A stretch of DNA of 64,000 nt from an uncultured Pseudomonadota bacterium. GTDB taxonomy: Bacteria > Pseudomonadota > Alphaproteobacteria > Rs-D84. A model generated the notes under the pieces. The model saw only the letters and a program-made list of their open reading frames with translations. It was not told where the DNA came from and did no database searches. Below are positions 37,965 through 45,049 of this stretch, piece by piece. Numbering within the stretch: the first letter of the stretch is position 1; each line of letters opens with the position of its first letter. The stretch lies in NCBI GenBank assembly GCA_949290785.1, contig CASETE010000002.1, positions 1-64,000 on the forward strand, given 5' to 3'. Position numbers and translations under genes: made by a program.

Positions 37965-38811
37965 GTCTGATATAGTATATAAAAATTTTCTTTTTTCAAC
38001 GCCTTTTTTATCTGGATACCGCAAATTAAAAATACCAATAGTTGACGCCGATGGTAAACCGGCTTGGCCGGAATTGTTTCCAATAGAACGAATAGAAGAG
38101 GTCAGAAAAACCGTTGGTGACAGATATTTTTCTGCACAGATGATGTTGACTTTTGTTGCGCCTGACAGGGCGCGCTTGGACCCAGATTCGTTACATTTAT
38201 ACGACGCGGATTTTGACGGTCGCAGTGCTAAAATAGGTGATTTTTTAATAACCGGGGTGACTGCTTATTGGGACCCTTCGTCCGGCAGGAAAAAGTCAGA
38301 CGGCAGCGTATGCGTTTTAATGTACCGAGACGATAAGAATAAACTGTTTTTCGTTCATGATGTGCAGTATTTATTAGTGCCCGACGAAGAAACGCACCCT
38401 TTGGCGCGTCAGTGTCAGATGGTGTTGGATTTTTTGTCTAAACATTCGCTGCATAGAATTTATATTGAAACAAACGGTTTAGGAAACGCCTTGCCCGAGA
38501 TTATGCGTACGGTCGTCAAACAGCGCGGTGTAAGCATACAAATAAACAAAGTTTTTAATCACGAAAAAAAAGAAACAAGAATCTTAGAAAACATAGAACC
38601 CGTATTAACGACCGGTCGTTTGTATGTTCATCGTCGTGTTCAATCAACGCCTTTATTATCAGAAATGTTGGGTTGGTCGCCGATAGGCAATATCGGTCAC
38701 GATGATGGTCTGGATGCAGTTGCGGGAGCCATTTCTGCGTTACCGGCGCCAATCAGACCGTTCGGGCAGATAATGCAACCGTTTAAAGCAAAAACAGATT
38801 TCAAGTTATAA
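37963..38811 (+). CDS. Large terminase, nuclease half (split gene)
   Basis: 282 residues from ATG 37963. It starts where the ATPase half leaves off (FLSGYRKLKIPIVDADGKPA, WPELFPIERIEEVRKTVG) and carries the RNase H-like nuclease with acidic residues Asp104 (TAYWDPSSGR), Glu169 (YIETNGLG) and Asp247/Asp248/Asp251 (GHDDGLDA). Combined with the 204-residue ATPase half the total is close to a normal podoviral large terminase, so little was lost. The frame stays open further upstream but there it is antisense to dnaB. No clear Shine-Dalgarno is seen, since upstream sequence is dnaB coding. Confidence 0.85.
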   Translation: MSDIVYKNFLFSTPFLSGYRKLKIPIVDADGKPAWPELFPIERIEEVRKTVGDRYFSAQMMLTFVAPDRARLDPDSLHLYDADFDGRSAKIGDFLITGVTAYWDPSSGRKKSDGSVCVLMYRDDKNKLFFVHDVQYLLVPDEETHPLARQCQMVLDFLSKHSLHRIYIETNGLGNALPEIMRTVVKQRGVSIQINKVFNHEKKETRILENIEPVLTTGRLYVHRRVQSTPLLSEMLGWSPIGNIGHDDGLDAVAGAISALPAPIRPFGQIMQPFKAKTDFKL

Positions 38812-38830
38812 CAAAGTAAAAGGAGAAAAA

Positions 38831-40054
38831 ATGCAAAATAATCTACAACAAATGTATCGTCGCGCCTTAGAATTGCGCGCGCCTTGGTTAAATAGGTGGG
38901 ACAGCGCTATGCGATATACAATGCCGACAGCAGATGATGAGGTGGCCACGTTATTTGATGCAACCGCTGCTGATGCAGTAGATAACTTGGCTGCATCAAT
39001 ATATTCTTTGCTGACGCCGCCGGAATCTTTATGGTTATCGTTGGTACCGGAAAGCGAAGATTCGCCAGACGCTATTGCTGCAACAACGGCATTACGTGCG
39101 AACTTAAATGATTCTAATTTTTACACTACGATACATCAGTGTTATTTAGACCTTGTGATTTTAGGTACTGCATGTTTATTCATGGCGGAAAACCCGATTG
39201 GTGCGGATTCAGCGTTTTCATTTACTGCGATACCCATGAAAGACATAGCGATATTGCAAAACGCAGTATTTCATACGACCAGTATGTCTGCGCGTGAAGT
39301 CATGGAAAAATATCCGTCTTGGACGCCGCCAGCCGATATTCGTGACGTAATCAAGAAAGACCCAGAAACGCCGATACGATTGGTACAGAGTCTGGTCGGT
39401 AAAGATTTTACCGCATGGTTGGACGTTGGCGGTAACATAGAAAACAACATTGTATCAACGGGTACGTTTGAAACGAATCCATATTTAATCTTTCGTTGGT
39501 CTGTCGCCAGCGGCGAGTTATATGGGCGCGGTCCTGTATTGCGAGCGTTGCCGGATATCAAGACCGCCAATAAAGTCGTAGAATTGGTATTAAAAAACGC
39601 AACAATCGCTGTTTCTGGTATTTGGCAAGCAGACGATGACGGGGTGATAAACCTTTCAAATATAAATTTAACGCCAGGAGCGATTATACCAAAAGCGGTA
39701 GGCAGTTCAGGTCTAACGCCGTTATCATCTGGTGCAGACTTTGACGTTTCGCAGATAATATTAAAAGACTTGCGTGAACGTATTCGCCATGCGCTACTTG
39801 CGGATAGACTGGGGCTGTTGTCGGAAAAAGAGATGACCGCGACCGAGATAATGGCTCGTAACGCGGACATGATGAGAATATTGGGCGCAACATACGGTCG
39901 TTTGCTGCATGAGTTTATTAGGCCGTTATGTGAAAGAGGTTTACAGATATTATCTCGTCGTGGTGTGATAGATAAGATATCTTTGCATAGCGATGCAGAA
40001 TTGAAGTACATAGCGCCGATAGCACAGATGGCAATAGAAGAAACATTATTATGA
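38831..40054 (+). CDS. Portal (head-tail connector) protein
   Basis: 407 residues. NLQQMYRRALELRAPWLNRW then DSAMRYTMPT and the middle ATAADAVDNLAASIYSLLTP with PPESLWLSLVP are typical of podoviral portals; PYLIFRWSVASGELYGRGPV and TATEIMARNADMMR near the end also fit. Twelve copies form the channel through which DNA is packaged. It follows the terminase nuclease half by 19 bases. AAAGGAG precedes the ATG. Its stop overlaps the next frame. Confidence 0.88.
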   Translation: MQNNLQQMYRRALELRAPWLNRWDSAMRYTMPTADDEVATLFDATAADAVDNLAASIYSLLTPPESLWLSLVPESEDSPDAIAATTALRANLNDSNFYTTIHQCYLDLVILGTACLFMAENPIGADSAFSFTAIPMKDIAILQNAVFHTTSMSAREVMEKYPSWTPPADIRDVIKKDPETPIRLVQSLVGKDFTAWLDVGGNIENNIVSTGTFETNPYLIFRWSVASGELYGRGPVLRALPDIKTANKVVELVLKNATIAVSGIWQADDDGVINLSNINLTPGAIIPKAVGSSGLTPLSSGADFDVSQIILKDLRERIRHALLADRLGLLSEKEMTATEIMARNADMMRILGATYGRLLHEFIRPLCERGLQILSRRGVIDKISLHSDAELKYIAPIAQMAIEETLL

Positions 40055-40068
40055 CAAAGGTGACTATT

Positions 40069-40260
40069 ATGAAAGACATAGAGCAAAATTATGCGCGTAC
40101 ATTTTCAACGTCAGCGGGTCAGGCCGTGTTGTCACATTTACGCAAAATAACCATAGAAAGAGTACTTGGACCGAACGCCAGTGATTCAGAACTTCGCGGT
40201 CTAGAGGCACAGCGAGCCTTGGTACATCAGATAGAAAACATGATAGAGCGGGGCAAGTAA
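40069..40260 (+). CDS. Bbp19-like small phage protein
   Basis: 63 residues. QNYARTFSTSAGQAVLSHLR, KITIERVLGPNASDSELR, LEAQRALVHQIENMIERG is the Bbp19-like family found next to portal genes in podoviruses; the function is not known to me. AAAGGTGAC eight bases before this ATG is better placed than for the ATG at 40051, which overlaps the portal stop. Its stop overlaps the next start by one base. Confidence 0.8.
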   Translation: MKDIEQNYARTFSTSAGQAVLSHLRKITIERVLGPNASDSELRGLEAQRALVHQIENMIERGK

Positions 40261-40520
40261 TGTCAATGCAGTACAGCGGCGCGACGGGAATATTAGACTT
40301 TCTGCGAGACAGTTGGTTTCTTATCGCCTTTATTGCGGGCATGATATATTGGGTTGCACGTCAAGATTCTTCACTGGCAGAACTAGAACGCGCAGACCAC
40401 AGAATTACAACGCTGGAAAACAGAACAACAATTTTAGAAACGGGTATCGGGCAATTACAGATAAAAATTGACGGTATCAAAGACGATGTATCATTAATTA
40501 AGACGGCGGTAATAAAATAA
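40260..40520 (+). CDS. Membrane-anchored coiled-coil phage protein
   Basis: 86 residues. One transmembrane segment (about 17-34, SWFLIAFIAGMIYWVA), then a heptad-rich coiled coil (LERADHRITTLENRTTILET) to the end. Similar genes sit near portal or lysis genes in podoviruses and may be holin or spanin accessories. It is the last gene of the colinear virion cluster before a terminator. Confidence 0.65.
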   Translation: MSMQYSGATGILDFLRDSWFLIAFIAGMIYWVARQDSSLAELERADHRITTLENRTTILETGIGQLQIKIDGIKDDVSLIKTAVIK

Positions 40521-40521
40521 A

Positions 40522-40544
40522 AAATCCCGCATTTTGCGGGATTT
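40522..40544. terminator. Bidirectional terminator at the end of the virion cluster
   Basis: AAATCCCGC / GCGGGATTT, 9-bp stem with an ATTTT loop and a T run; lies between the virion genes and the convergent lipoprotein gene. Confidence 0.8.
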
Positions 40545-40552
40545 TTTGTTTC

Positions 40553-40702
40553 TTAGCAACCGCCAGTTGCGTTACCGATAAGTTTAGAAATAGAAATATC
40601 TTTATGTAACAAGAAATCGTATTCACAATTACCTTGCTTGTATGAACCTGTGCAAGCAGCCAATGTTAATACGGCAAACAACGCCAACATAACTTTTTTC
40701 AT
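40553..40702 (-). CDS. Very small lipoprotein (49 residues)
   Basis: Reading the minus strand from ATG at 40702 (AGGAGAAA upstream) gives MKKVMLALFAVLTLAACTGS, with lipobox LAAC and Cys17, followed by about 30 residues with two further cysteines and a C-terminal GNATGGC. It resembles entericidin-like or other tiny lipoproteins. It lies between the virion cluster and yraN, with no sign of phage function. Confidence 0.65.
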   Translation of the reverse strand: MKKVMLALFAVLTLAACTGSYKQGNCEYDFLLHKDISISKLIGNATGGC

Positions 40703-40767
40703 ATATTTCTCCTTTTTCTTATAAGTAGACTTTTAAATTATAAGATTAATTGGCGAATTTTGCAAGA

Positions 40768-41112
40768 TTATATTGCGCCTTGAATCCACTTCATTTTATA
40801 TGGAGTAAAGACGATGACGTCAAACCTTGCGTTACCGGTCCAGCGTATTTGATTCAAATATGTTTCTGCGGCATTGTGTAGCCGTTTAATTTGTGCGTGG
40901 GTTATGGCGTCCAAGGCGCTTTCAATATTATTTCTTTTTTTAACTTCAACGAACAGTATTAAATTGTGTCGTTTTGCGATTATGTCGATTTCTGCTCTAT
41001 CAGTAAAACGTCCGGTTACGTATCTTTTTTTCAAGATGTGGAATCCGTGTAAGCGCAAATATATTCGCGCGCATAATTCAGTGAACAAACCGACACGATA
41101 AGAATTCATCAT
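40768..41112 (-). CDS. YraN family (UPF0102) predicted endonuclease-like protein
   Basis: 114 residues. LCARIYLRLHGFHILKKRYV, then DRAEIDIIAKRHNLILFVEVKKR carries the family pattern in which Glu, Asp and the ExK triplet form a restriction-endonuclease-like site. It ends with a region IRWTGNARFDVIVFTP. The biological role is unknown. In many proteobacteria yraN follows rsmI; here it stands alone between phage-type genes, so the virion cluster is interleaved with host genes. Confidence 0.88.
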   Translation of the reverse strand: MMNSYRVGLFTELCARIYLRLHGFHILKKRYVTGRFTDRAEIDIIAKRHNLILFVEVKKRNNIESALDAITHAQIKRLHNAAETYLNQIRWTGNARFDVIVFTPYKMKWIQGAI

Positions 41113-41157
41113 GTAAAGAATTATAAAACAAAAACGAAAATAACAAAAGGATAAAAA

Positions 41158-41625
41158 ATGTCAAAGCAAATACAGATAAGACGAGGCAGTGCGACGGAAC
41201 ACGAAGACTTCACGGGTGCGCTTGGCGAGGTTACGATGGATACGACGAATAAAACGTTGCGCGTACATGACGGGGAAACGGCGGGCGGCATAGCCATGGC
41301 GAAGCAAAGCGACTTAGATACTGCAGATTATGTTATTGAAACATGGCGAGCATCCGACGGCAGCAGTTGGTACCGCAAGTACAAAAGCGGCTGGGTAGAA
41401 CAGGGAGGATGGTACACCGGAAATTCTAAAACTGTAAATTTGCCTGTTAGTGTGACAGACACAAATTATAGCGTGATAATATGTAACAATTCTAGTCCAT
41501 CATATTGGGCTACGACCGACTTATGCGTTAGTACGAAAACAAAAACAAGCTTTACTGTAAGTAAATACGGAGATTCTGCTAGTTTGACGGTATGTTGGGA
41601 AATATTGAATGCGTTATACGTTTAA
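41158..41625 (+). CDS. Phage tail-fibre / receptor-binding protein
   Basis: 155 residues. The N-terminal KQIQIRRGSATEHEDFTGAL, GEVTMDTTNKTLRVHDGETA is the tail-fibre N-terminal motif found in major tropism determinants and hyaluronidase-type fibres. The C-terminal part (GWVEQGGWYTGNSKTVNLPV, NYSVIICNNSS and VCWEILNALYV) matches the gp53-like C-terminal fibre domain that binds host surfaces. AAAAGGATA precedes the ATG. It lies 600 bases from the virion cluster, beside surface-glycan genes, and could complete the tail whose fibre anchor is at 33505. Confidence 0.8.
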   Translation: MSKQIQIRRGSATEHEDFTGALGEVTMDTTNKTLRVHDGETAGGIAMAKQSDLDTADYVIETWRASDGSSWYRKYKSGWVEQGGWYTGNSKTVNLPVSVTDTNYSVIICNNSSPSYWATTDLCVSTKTKTSFTVSKYGDSASLTVCWEILNALYV

Positions 41626-41634
41626 AACGATAAA

Positions 41635-41658
41635 AAACTCTGGTTGTAACCAGAGTTT
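41635..41658. terminator. Bidirectional terminator between the fibre gene and the glycan cluster
   Basis: AAACTCTGGTT / AACCAGAGTTT, 11-bp stem with a two-base GT loop, A and T runs on both sides. Confidence 0.85.
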
Positions 41659-41659
41659 T

Positions 41660-42328
41660 TTATCGTTCTTTCATATAGTGTTTATATAGTAAAGCAGCTA
41701 TTTCAAAATCTTGAATTTCATCTATATCAATTAGTGGTTTTTGGGTTTCATATAATAAAGGTGACCTTCCTATTTGATACCAAGCTTGCTCTAACATATC
41801 TCTTTTCATAATAAATGCTGCCCAAGCAACTTCATATAATTTTGGTAAATCTTGACTTATTTTATGCCAATAACCAAAATTAAAATTTACGGGATTACCA
41901 CGTTCATCTAAGATATGATGGCGTTGTCTTTTTACAACACAAATTGAATCATATTTTTCATCTAAGTTGTGGTAGACTTTTAATAATCCGTCGAAATCGT
42001 CAAATAAAGGTTGCGTAACTTGGCACCACATTATGTCGGGGGTCCCTGGTATGCTATCAACAATTGTTTTTACAAGTTTATTTTCTCTTGTATTTTTCCC
42101 TGTAAGTTCTATATCTCGTAAATGGAAATTAAAACCATAATTTTCAACGATTGGTTTAATATTTGGATTTTCTGATGAGCAGTATATATCTTTTGGATCA
42201 AAAGATTTTAACAATTGCTGCGCTTTTATATCAAATAAACTTTTACCATTGAAAAAAGGACGTAAATTTTTATTTGGTATACGTTCAGAATTTGTTTTTA
42301 ATGGAATTATAACTTTTAAGTTTTTCAT
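41660..42328 (-). CDS. CMP-sugar (acylneuraminate-type) cytidylyltransferase
   Basis: 222 residues. Activates a nonulosonic acid (sialic, legionaminic, pseudaminic or related sugar) with CTP. The nucleotide-binding N-terminus is IIPLKTNSERIPNKNLRPF, followed by YCSSENP, WCQVTQPLFDDFDGLL and the C-terminal LIDIDEIQDFEIAALL with the metal-binding Asp residues. The first motif is AARxxSxRxPxKN in the standard family, so IPLKTNSERIPNKN is a mild variant. No sugar-synthesis (NeuB/NeuC) genes are nearby, so the sugar must come from elsewhere. It is last in the glycan operon and overlaps the upstream gene by four bases. Confidence 0.82.
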   Translation of the reverse strand: MKNLKVIIPLKTNSERIPNKNLRPFFNGKSLFDIKAQQLLKSFDPKDIYCSSENPNIKPIVENYGFNFHLRDIELTGKNTRENKLVKTIVDSIPGTPDIMWCQVTQPLFDDFDGLLKVYHNLDEKYDSICVVKRQRHHILDERGNPVNFNFGYWHKISQDLPKLYEVAWAAFIMKRDMLEQAWYQIGRSPLLYETQKPLIDIDEIQDFEIAALLYKHYMKER

Positions 42329-43149
42329 TGTGCATCCTTTTGATATAAGTCTTCAAAAATACCTTTTAAACCGACGGGATTTATAGATATGATTTTAGTA
42401 TCTGGGTAATATATTTCCGCAAAAGTTTTTAATCTTTTCCAGCCGTCAATTAAAATTTTTATGTTTTCATCCCAAAAATCTGAAGAAAAAGAATCAAACA
42501 TATTTTTATCTTGTGCACCTTTTACAAAATGCCCCGACTTAGGTCCATCACAATCACAACCAACTAGATAAATGCGTTTGGGATTACAAAATAGAGCAAA
42601 TTGGAATACTTGATGTGCTATTGTATTAGAGTTCCATAAAGGTAATACATCTATATCAACTGGTATTTTATGATCGGTATTTAAAAAAATATCGGTTTTA
42701 TATTTTCTTGCGTTTTTTAATTTTAAAAATAAAGATTCTGGAATATCACGATTTTTACCTTCTGTTTGTTCCCCTATAAATTTTATGCAATTATGATTAG
42801 AATTATCATAATTTATAAATTCTTCTATGAAACTATTTATGCCTAGCATATCTATAGAAAAAAGAAAATCAAAGTCAATGTTGTTTAATAAAAAGCTACG
42901 ATTCATCCCTATATAAATAGCGTTTTTTATAGAGATAAAATTTTTTGCAGAAGGACCTGCTGCAACTATAACTATGTCTCGTCCAGAAAAAGCTCCCTTA
43001 AATTCAGAAAAAGCTTTTTGATTAAAGTACATAGCAGTTTGATATCTAGCTATATTTTTATTTGTCTCGTATAATATGCTGTTTTTTAAATCCGACAAAT
43101 TTTCATTAATTGTGGAAAGTTTTTTTAACAATTTTTTATTTAGAAACAT
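42325..43149 (-). CDS. GT42 / DUF115-like putative glycosyltransferase
   Basis: 274 residues. SGRDIVIVAAGPSAKNFISI, IYIGMNRSFLLNNIDFDFLF, HQVFQFALFCNPKRIYLVGC then DCDGPKSGHF follow the pattern shared by CstII-type sialyltransferases (GT42) and the DUF115/Maf glycosyltransferases that add nonulosonic acids. Beside a CMP-sugar synthetase, transfer of a sialic-acid-like sugar is a fair guess, but the family boundary is not certain. It overlaps genes on both sides (4 and 14 bases), so it is in a tight operon. Confidence 0.65.
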   Translation of the reverse strand: MFLNKKLLKKLSTINENLSDLKNSILYETNKNIARYQTAMYFNQKAFSEFKGAFSGRDIVIVAAGPSAKNFISIKNAIYIGMNRSFLLNNIDFDFLFSIDMLGINSFIEEFINYDNSNHNCIKFIGEQTEGKNRDIPESLFLKLKNARKYKTDIFLNTDHKIPVDIDVLPLWNSNTIAHQVFQFALFCNPKRIYLVGCDCDGPKSGHFVKGAQDKNMFDSFSSDFWDENIKILIDGWKRLKTFAEIYYPDTKIISINPVGLKGIFEDLYQKDAQ

Positions 43150-43882
43150 TATATTCCCTTTTTAAAATTTGGATTACTTTATTTATATTGTTAAATGGCA
43201 AATTTTTGATTTTATCAAAAGGTAAATTCCACCATTGTAGTTGTAAAAGTTCTTTAATTTGTTCTTTATTAAATCTATATTTTAAAATTTTTGCTGGTAC
43301 ACCAACAACGATTGCATAAGGTGGTACATTTTTCGTTACAACGGCCCCTGAACCTATTATTGCACCATCTCCAATAGTTACCCCGCTTTGAATAATTGCA
43401 TTTGCACCAATCCACACATCATTCCCGATTTTTGTTGGTTTACTTATTGTCCAAGGATATTTTTTTACATCTTCTGCTAACCACATATCATATTGAAAAG
43501 GAGATGTAGATAACCAATTCGTTGGGTGTATAGTAGCACCGATTAAGACGTTGTTTGCTATTGAACAGAAACTTCCTATAGAAACGTCTCTATCTATTTT
43601 TGTATATTCGTTTATATAAGAGTATTTGCCTATAGATACTTCTGCCGCAACTATATTTCTAAATAATAAGAAAGAGTTATTTTGTAATTTTATAGTCTTA
43701 TCATTTTCACCTTGTAGAAAAGTTTTTATTATTGCGGTATCATTTGTATAAGTAACTAGTAATTTGTTTATTATGTCATCGGCGTTTTCTAAAGATTTCT
43801 TACTTGAAGAATTTTTAATTTTATTATGTTTTTTTTTATGTGATATAAAAGAAGATGCTAAATTTGAAAAAATTTTTTTCAT
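43136..43882 (-). CDS. Hexapeptide-repeat acyltransferase (CatB/Vat-like)
   Basis: 248 residues. A left-handed beta-helix is shown by repeats such as VSIGSFCSIANNVLIGATIH, IGNDVWIGANAIIQSGVTIG and DGAIIGSGAVVTKNVPPYAI, ending VVGVPAKILKYRF, with an external loop that carries the catalytic-type His (IHPTNWLST). It probably O- or N-acetylates a sugar of the surface glycan. The N-terminal 60 residues are Lys-rich and helical. It lies between two glycosyltransferase genes. Confidence 0.88.
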   Translation of the reverse strand: MKKIFSNLASSFISHKKKHNKIKNSSSKKSLENADDIINKLLVTYTNDTAIIKTFLQGENDKTIKLQNNSFLLFRNIVAAEVSIGKYSYINEYTKIDRDVSIGSFCSIANNVLIGATIHPTNWLSTSPFQYDMWLAEDVKKYPWTISKPTKIGNDVWIGANAIIQSGVTIGDGAIIGSGAVVTKNVPPYAIVVGVPAKILKYRFNKEQIKELLQLQWWNLPFDKIKNLPFNNINKVIQILKREYNVSK

Positions 43883-43885
43883 ATT

Positions 43886-45049
43886 TTATTCCCTATGTAT
43901 TTTTTGTTCATATTCATTTATAACGGATAAAAATAGTTTGTTTATTTGTTTATCTATTATTTCTGGATTGAAACGGTATAAATTATCTTTCGCAATTTTT
44001 ATCATCTTTTTTTTATTTACTTTTTTATTATATATCATTGACATTATATCTGCCAAATTATCAGAATTTCTAGGTTCAAATAATAAGCCTGCATTTCCGT
44101 TTAAAAGAATTTCTTTTATGCCGGATTTTACATTAGATGCTACGTTTAAAACATCCAAGGCTTGTGCTTCTATCAACACAGTTGGCAATCCTTCACCAAA
44201 AGAAGATAAAATATTAGCAAGTGCATTTTTTACGTATACAAAAGGATTATTAACATTTCCCAAAAATACAACATGTGATTGAATCTGAAGATCTACTGAG
44301 AGTTTTTCCCAGTCTTTACGTAAAGGACCGTCTCCGCATAAATATAATTTTACATTTGTTGTGTTTTCTTTCTTTATAAATTTTGCGAAAGCCTTTAATA
44401 ATGTTTCATGATCTTTATCCGTATGTAATCTTGCTACAGATATAAAGTATTGTTCTGTCAAATTATCGTTATGATTTTTTTTAGACAAATTTCTAATTTT
44501 TGTTAAATCAATTGGGTTATAAATGAATTCTATTTTTTCTTTTTTTTCTGGGTGTAAGTTTATTAAATCTTCATAAAATGATTCTGATATTGCTACTATT
44601 TTTGCATAGGCTTCCATATTGCGCAAATAATTCTTATTAGATAAATAAGCGTTAATAGAACAGTGCAAAAATGCAATACATGGTTTTTTTATTTTATGAA
44701 CCAGCCACCACATACTACCGTTAAAATAATCAATGACTAAATCATATTTATTTAAAAAGTGTCTAATTTTGTATTTCTCAAAAATACTTAAAATACGATA
44801 CAGCTTTCGTTTAAAAAAGTTTTTTGATCTTTTTTTTACACAATAATTAAATAAATCGTGGTCTATTAAATTTATCTTATTTTCTTTAAAGAAAGTTAAA
44901 AACTTTGTTTCTGTTACAGGTTTTAAGGATATGACGGTTATTTCATAATTTGGATGATTTTTCTTTAATTGGCTAAGAATTTGAACCAAGCAATTTTCTA
45001 TGCCACCGGTGATAATGTGTTGCATTAAAAATACGACTTTAATATTCAT
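43886..45049 (-). CDS. GT4-family glycosyltransferase
   Basis: 387 residues from ATG 45049. GT-B retaining glycosyltransferase: KVVFLMQHIITGGIENCLVQ at the N-terminus, YFISVARLHTDKDHETLLKA and LYLCGDGPLRKDWEKL in the sugar-nucleotide domain, and SSFGEGLPTVLIEAQALDV with the catalytic E(x7)E pattern. The MNIKVVFL start is preferred to an ATG 18 bases upstream. It overlaps the end of the HAD gene. It builds the surface glycan; donor and acceptor are unknown. Confidence 0.9.
   Translation of the reverse strand: MNIKVVFLMQHIITGGIENCLVQILSQLKKNHPNYEITVISLKPVTETKFLTFFKENKINLIDHDLFNYCVKKRSKNFFKRKLYRILSIFEKYKIRHFLNKYDLVIDYFNGSMWWLVHKIKKPCIAFLHCSINAYLSNKNYLRNMEAYAKIVAISESFYEDLINLHPEKKEKIEFIYNPIDLTKIRNLSKKNHNDNLTEQYFISVARLHTDKDHETLLKAFAKFIKKENTTNVKLYLCGDGPLRKDWEKLSVDLQIQSHVVFLGNVNNPFVYVKNALANILSSFGEGLPTVLIEAQALDVLNVASNVKSGIKEILLNGNAGLLFEPRNSDNLADIMSMIYNKKVNKKKMIKIAKDNLYRFNPEIIDKQINKLFLSVINEYEQKIHRE

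Noticed and set aside
39271..40086. 271-codon minus-strand frame opposite the portal gene
   Set aside because: The plus-strand portal frame has RBS, family motifs and operon spacing; the opposite frame has none of these.
40553..41112. Counting yraN and the tiny lipoprotein as phage genes
   Set aside because: Both belong to host-type families and face the opposite way; they are taken as interleaved host genes.
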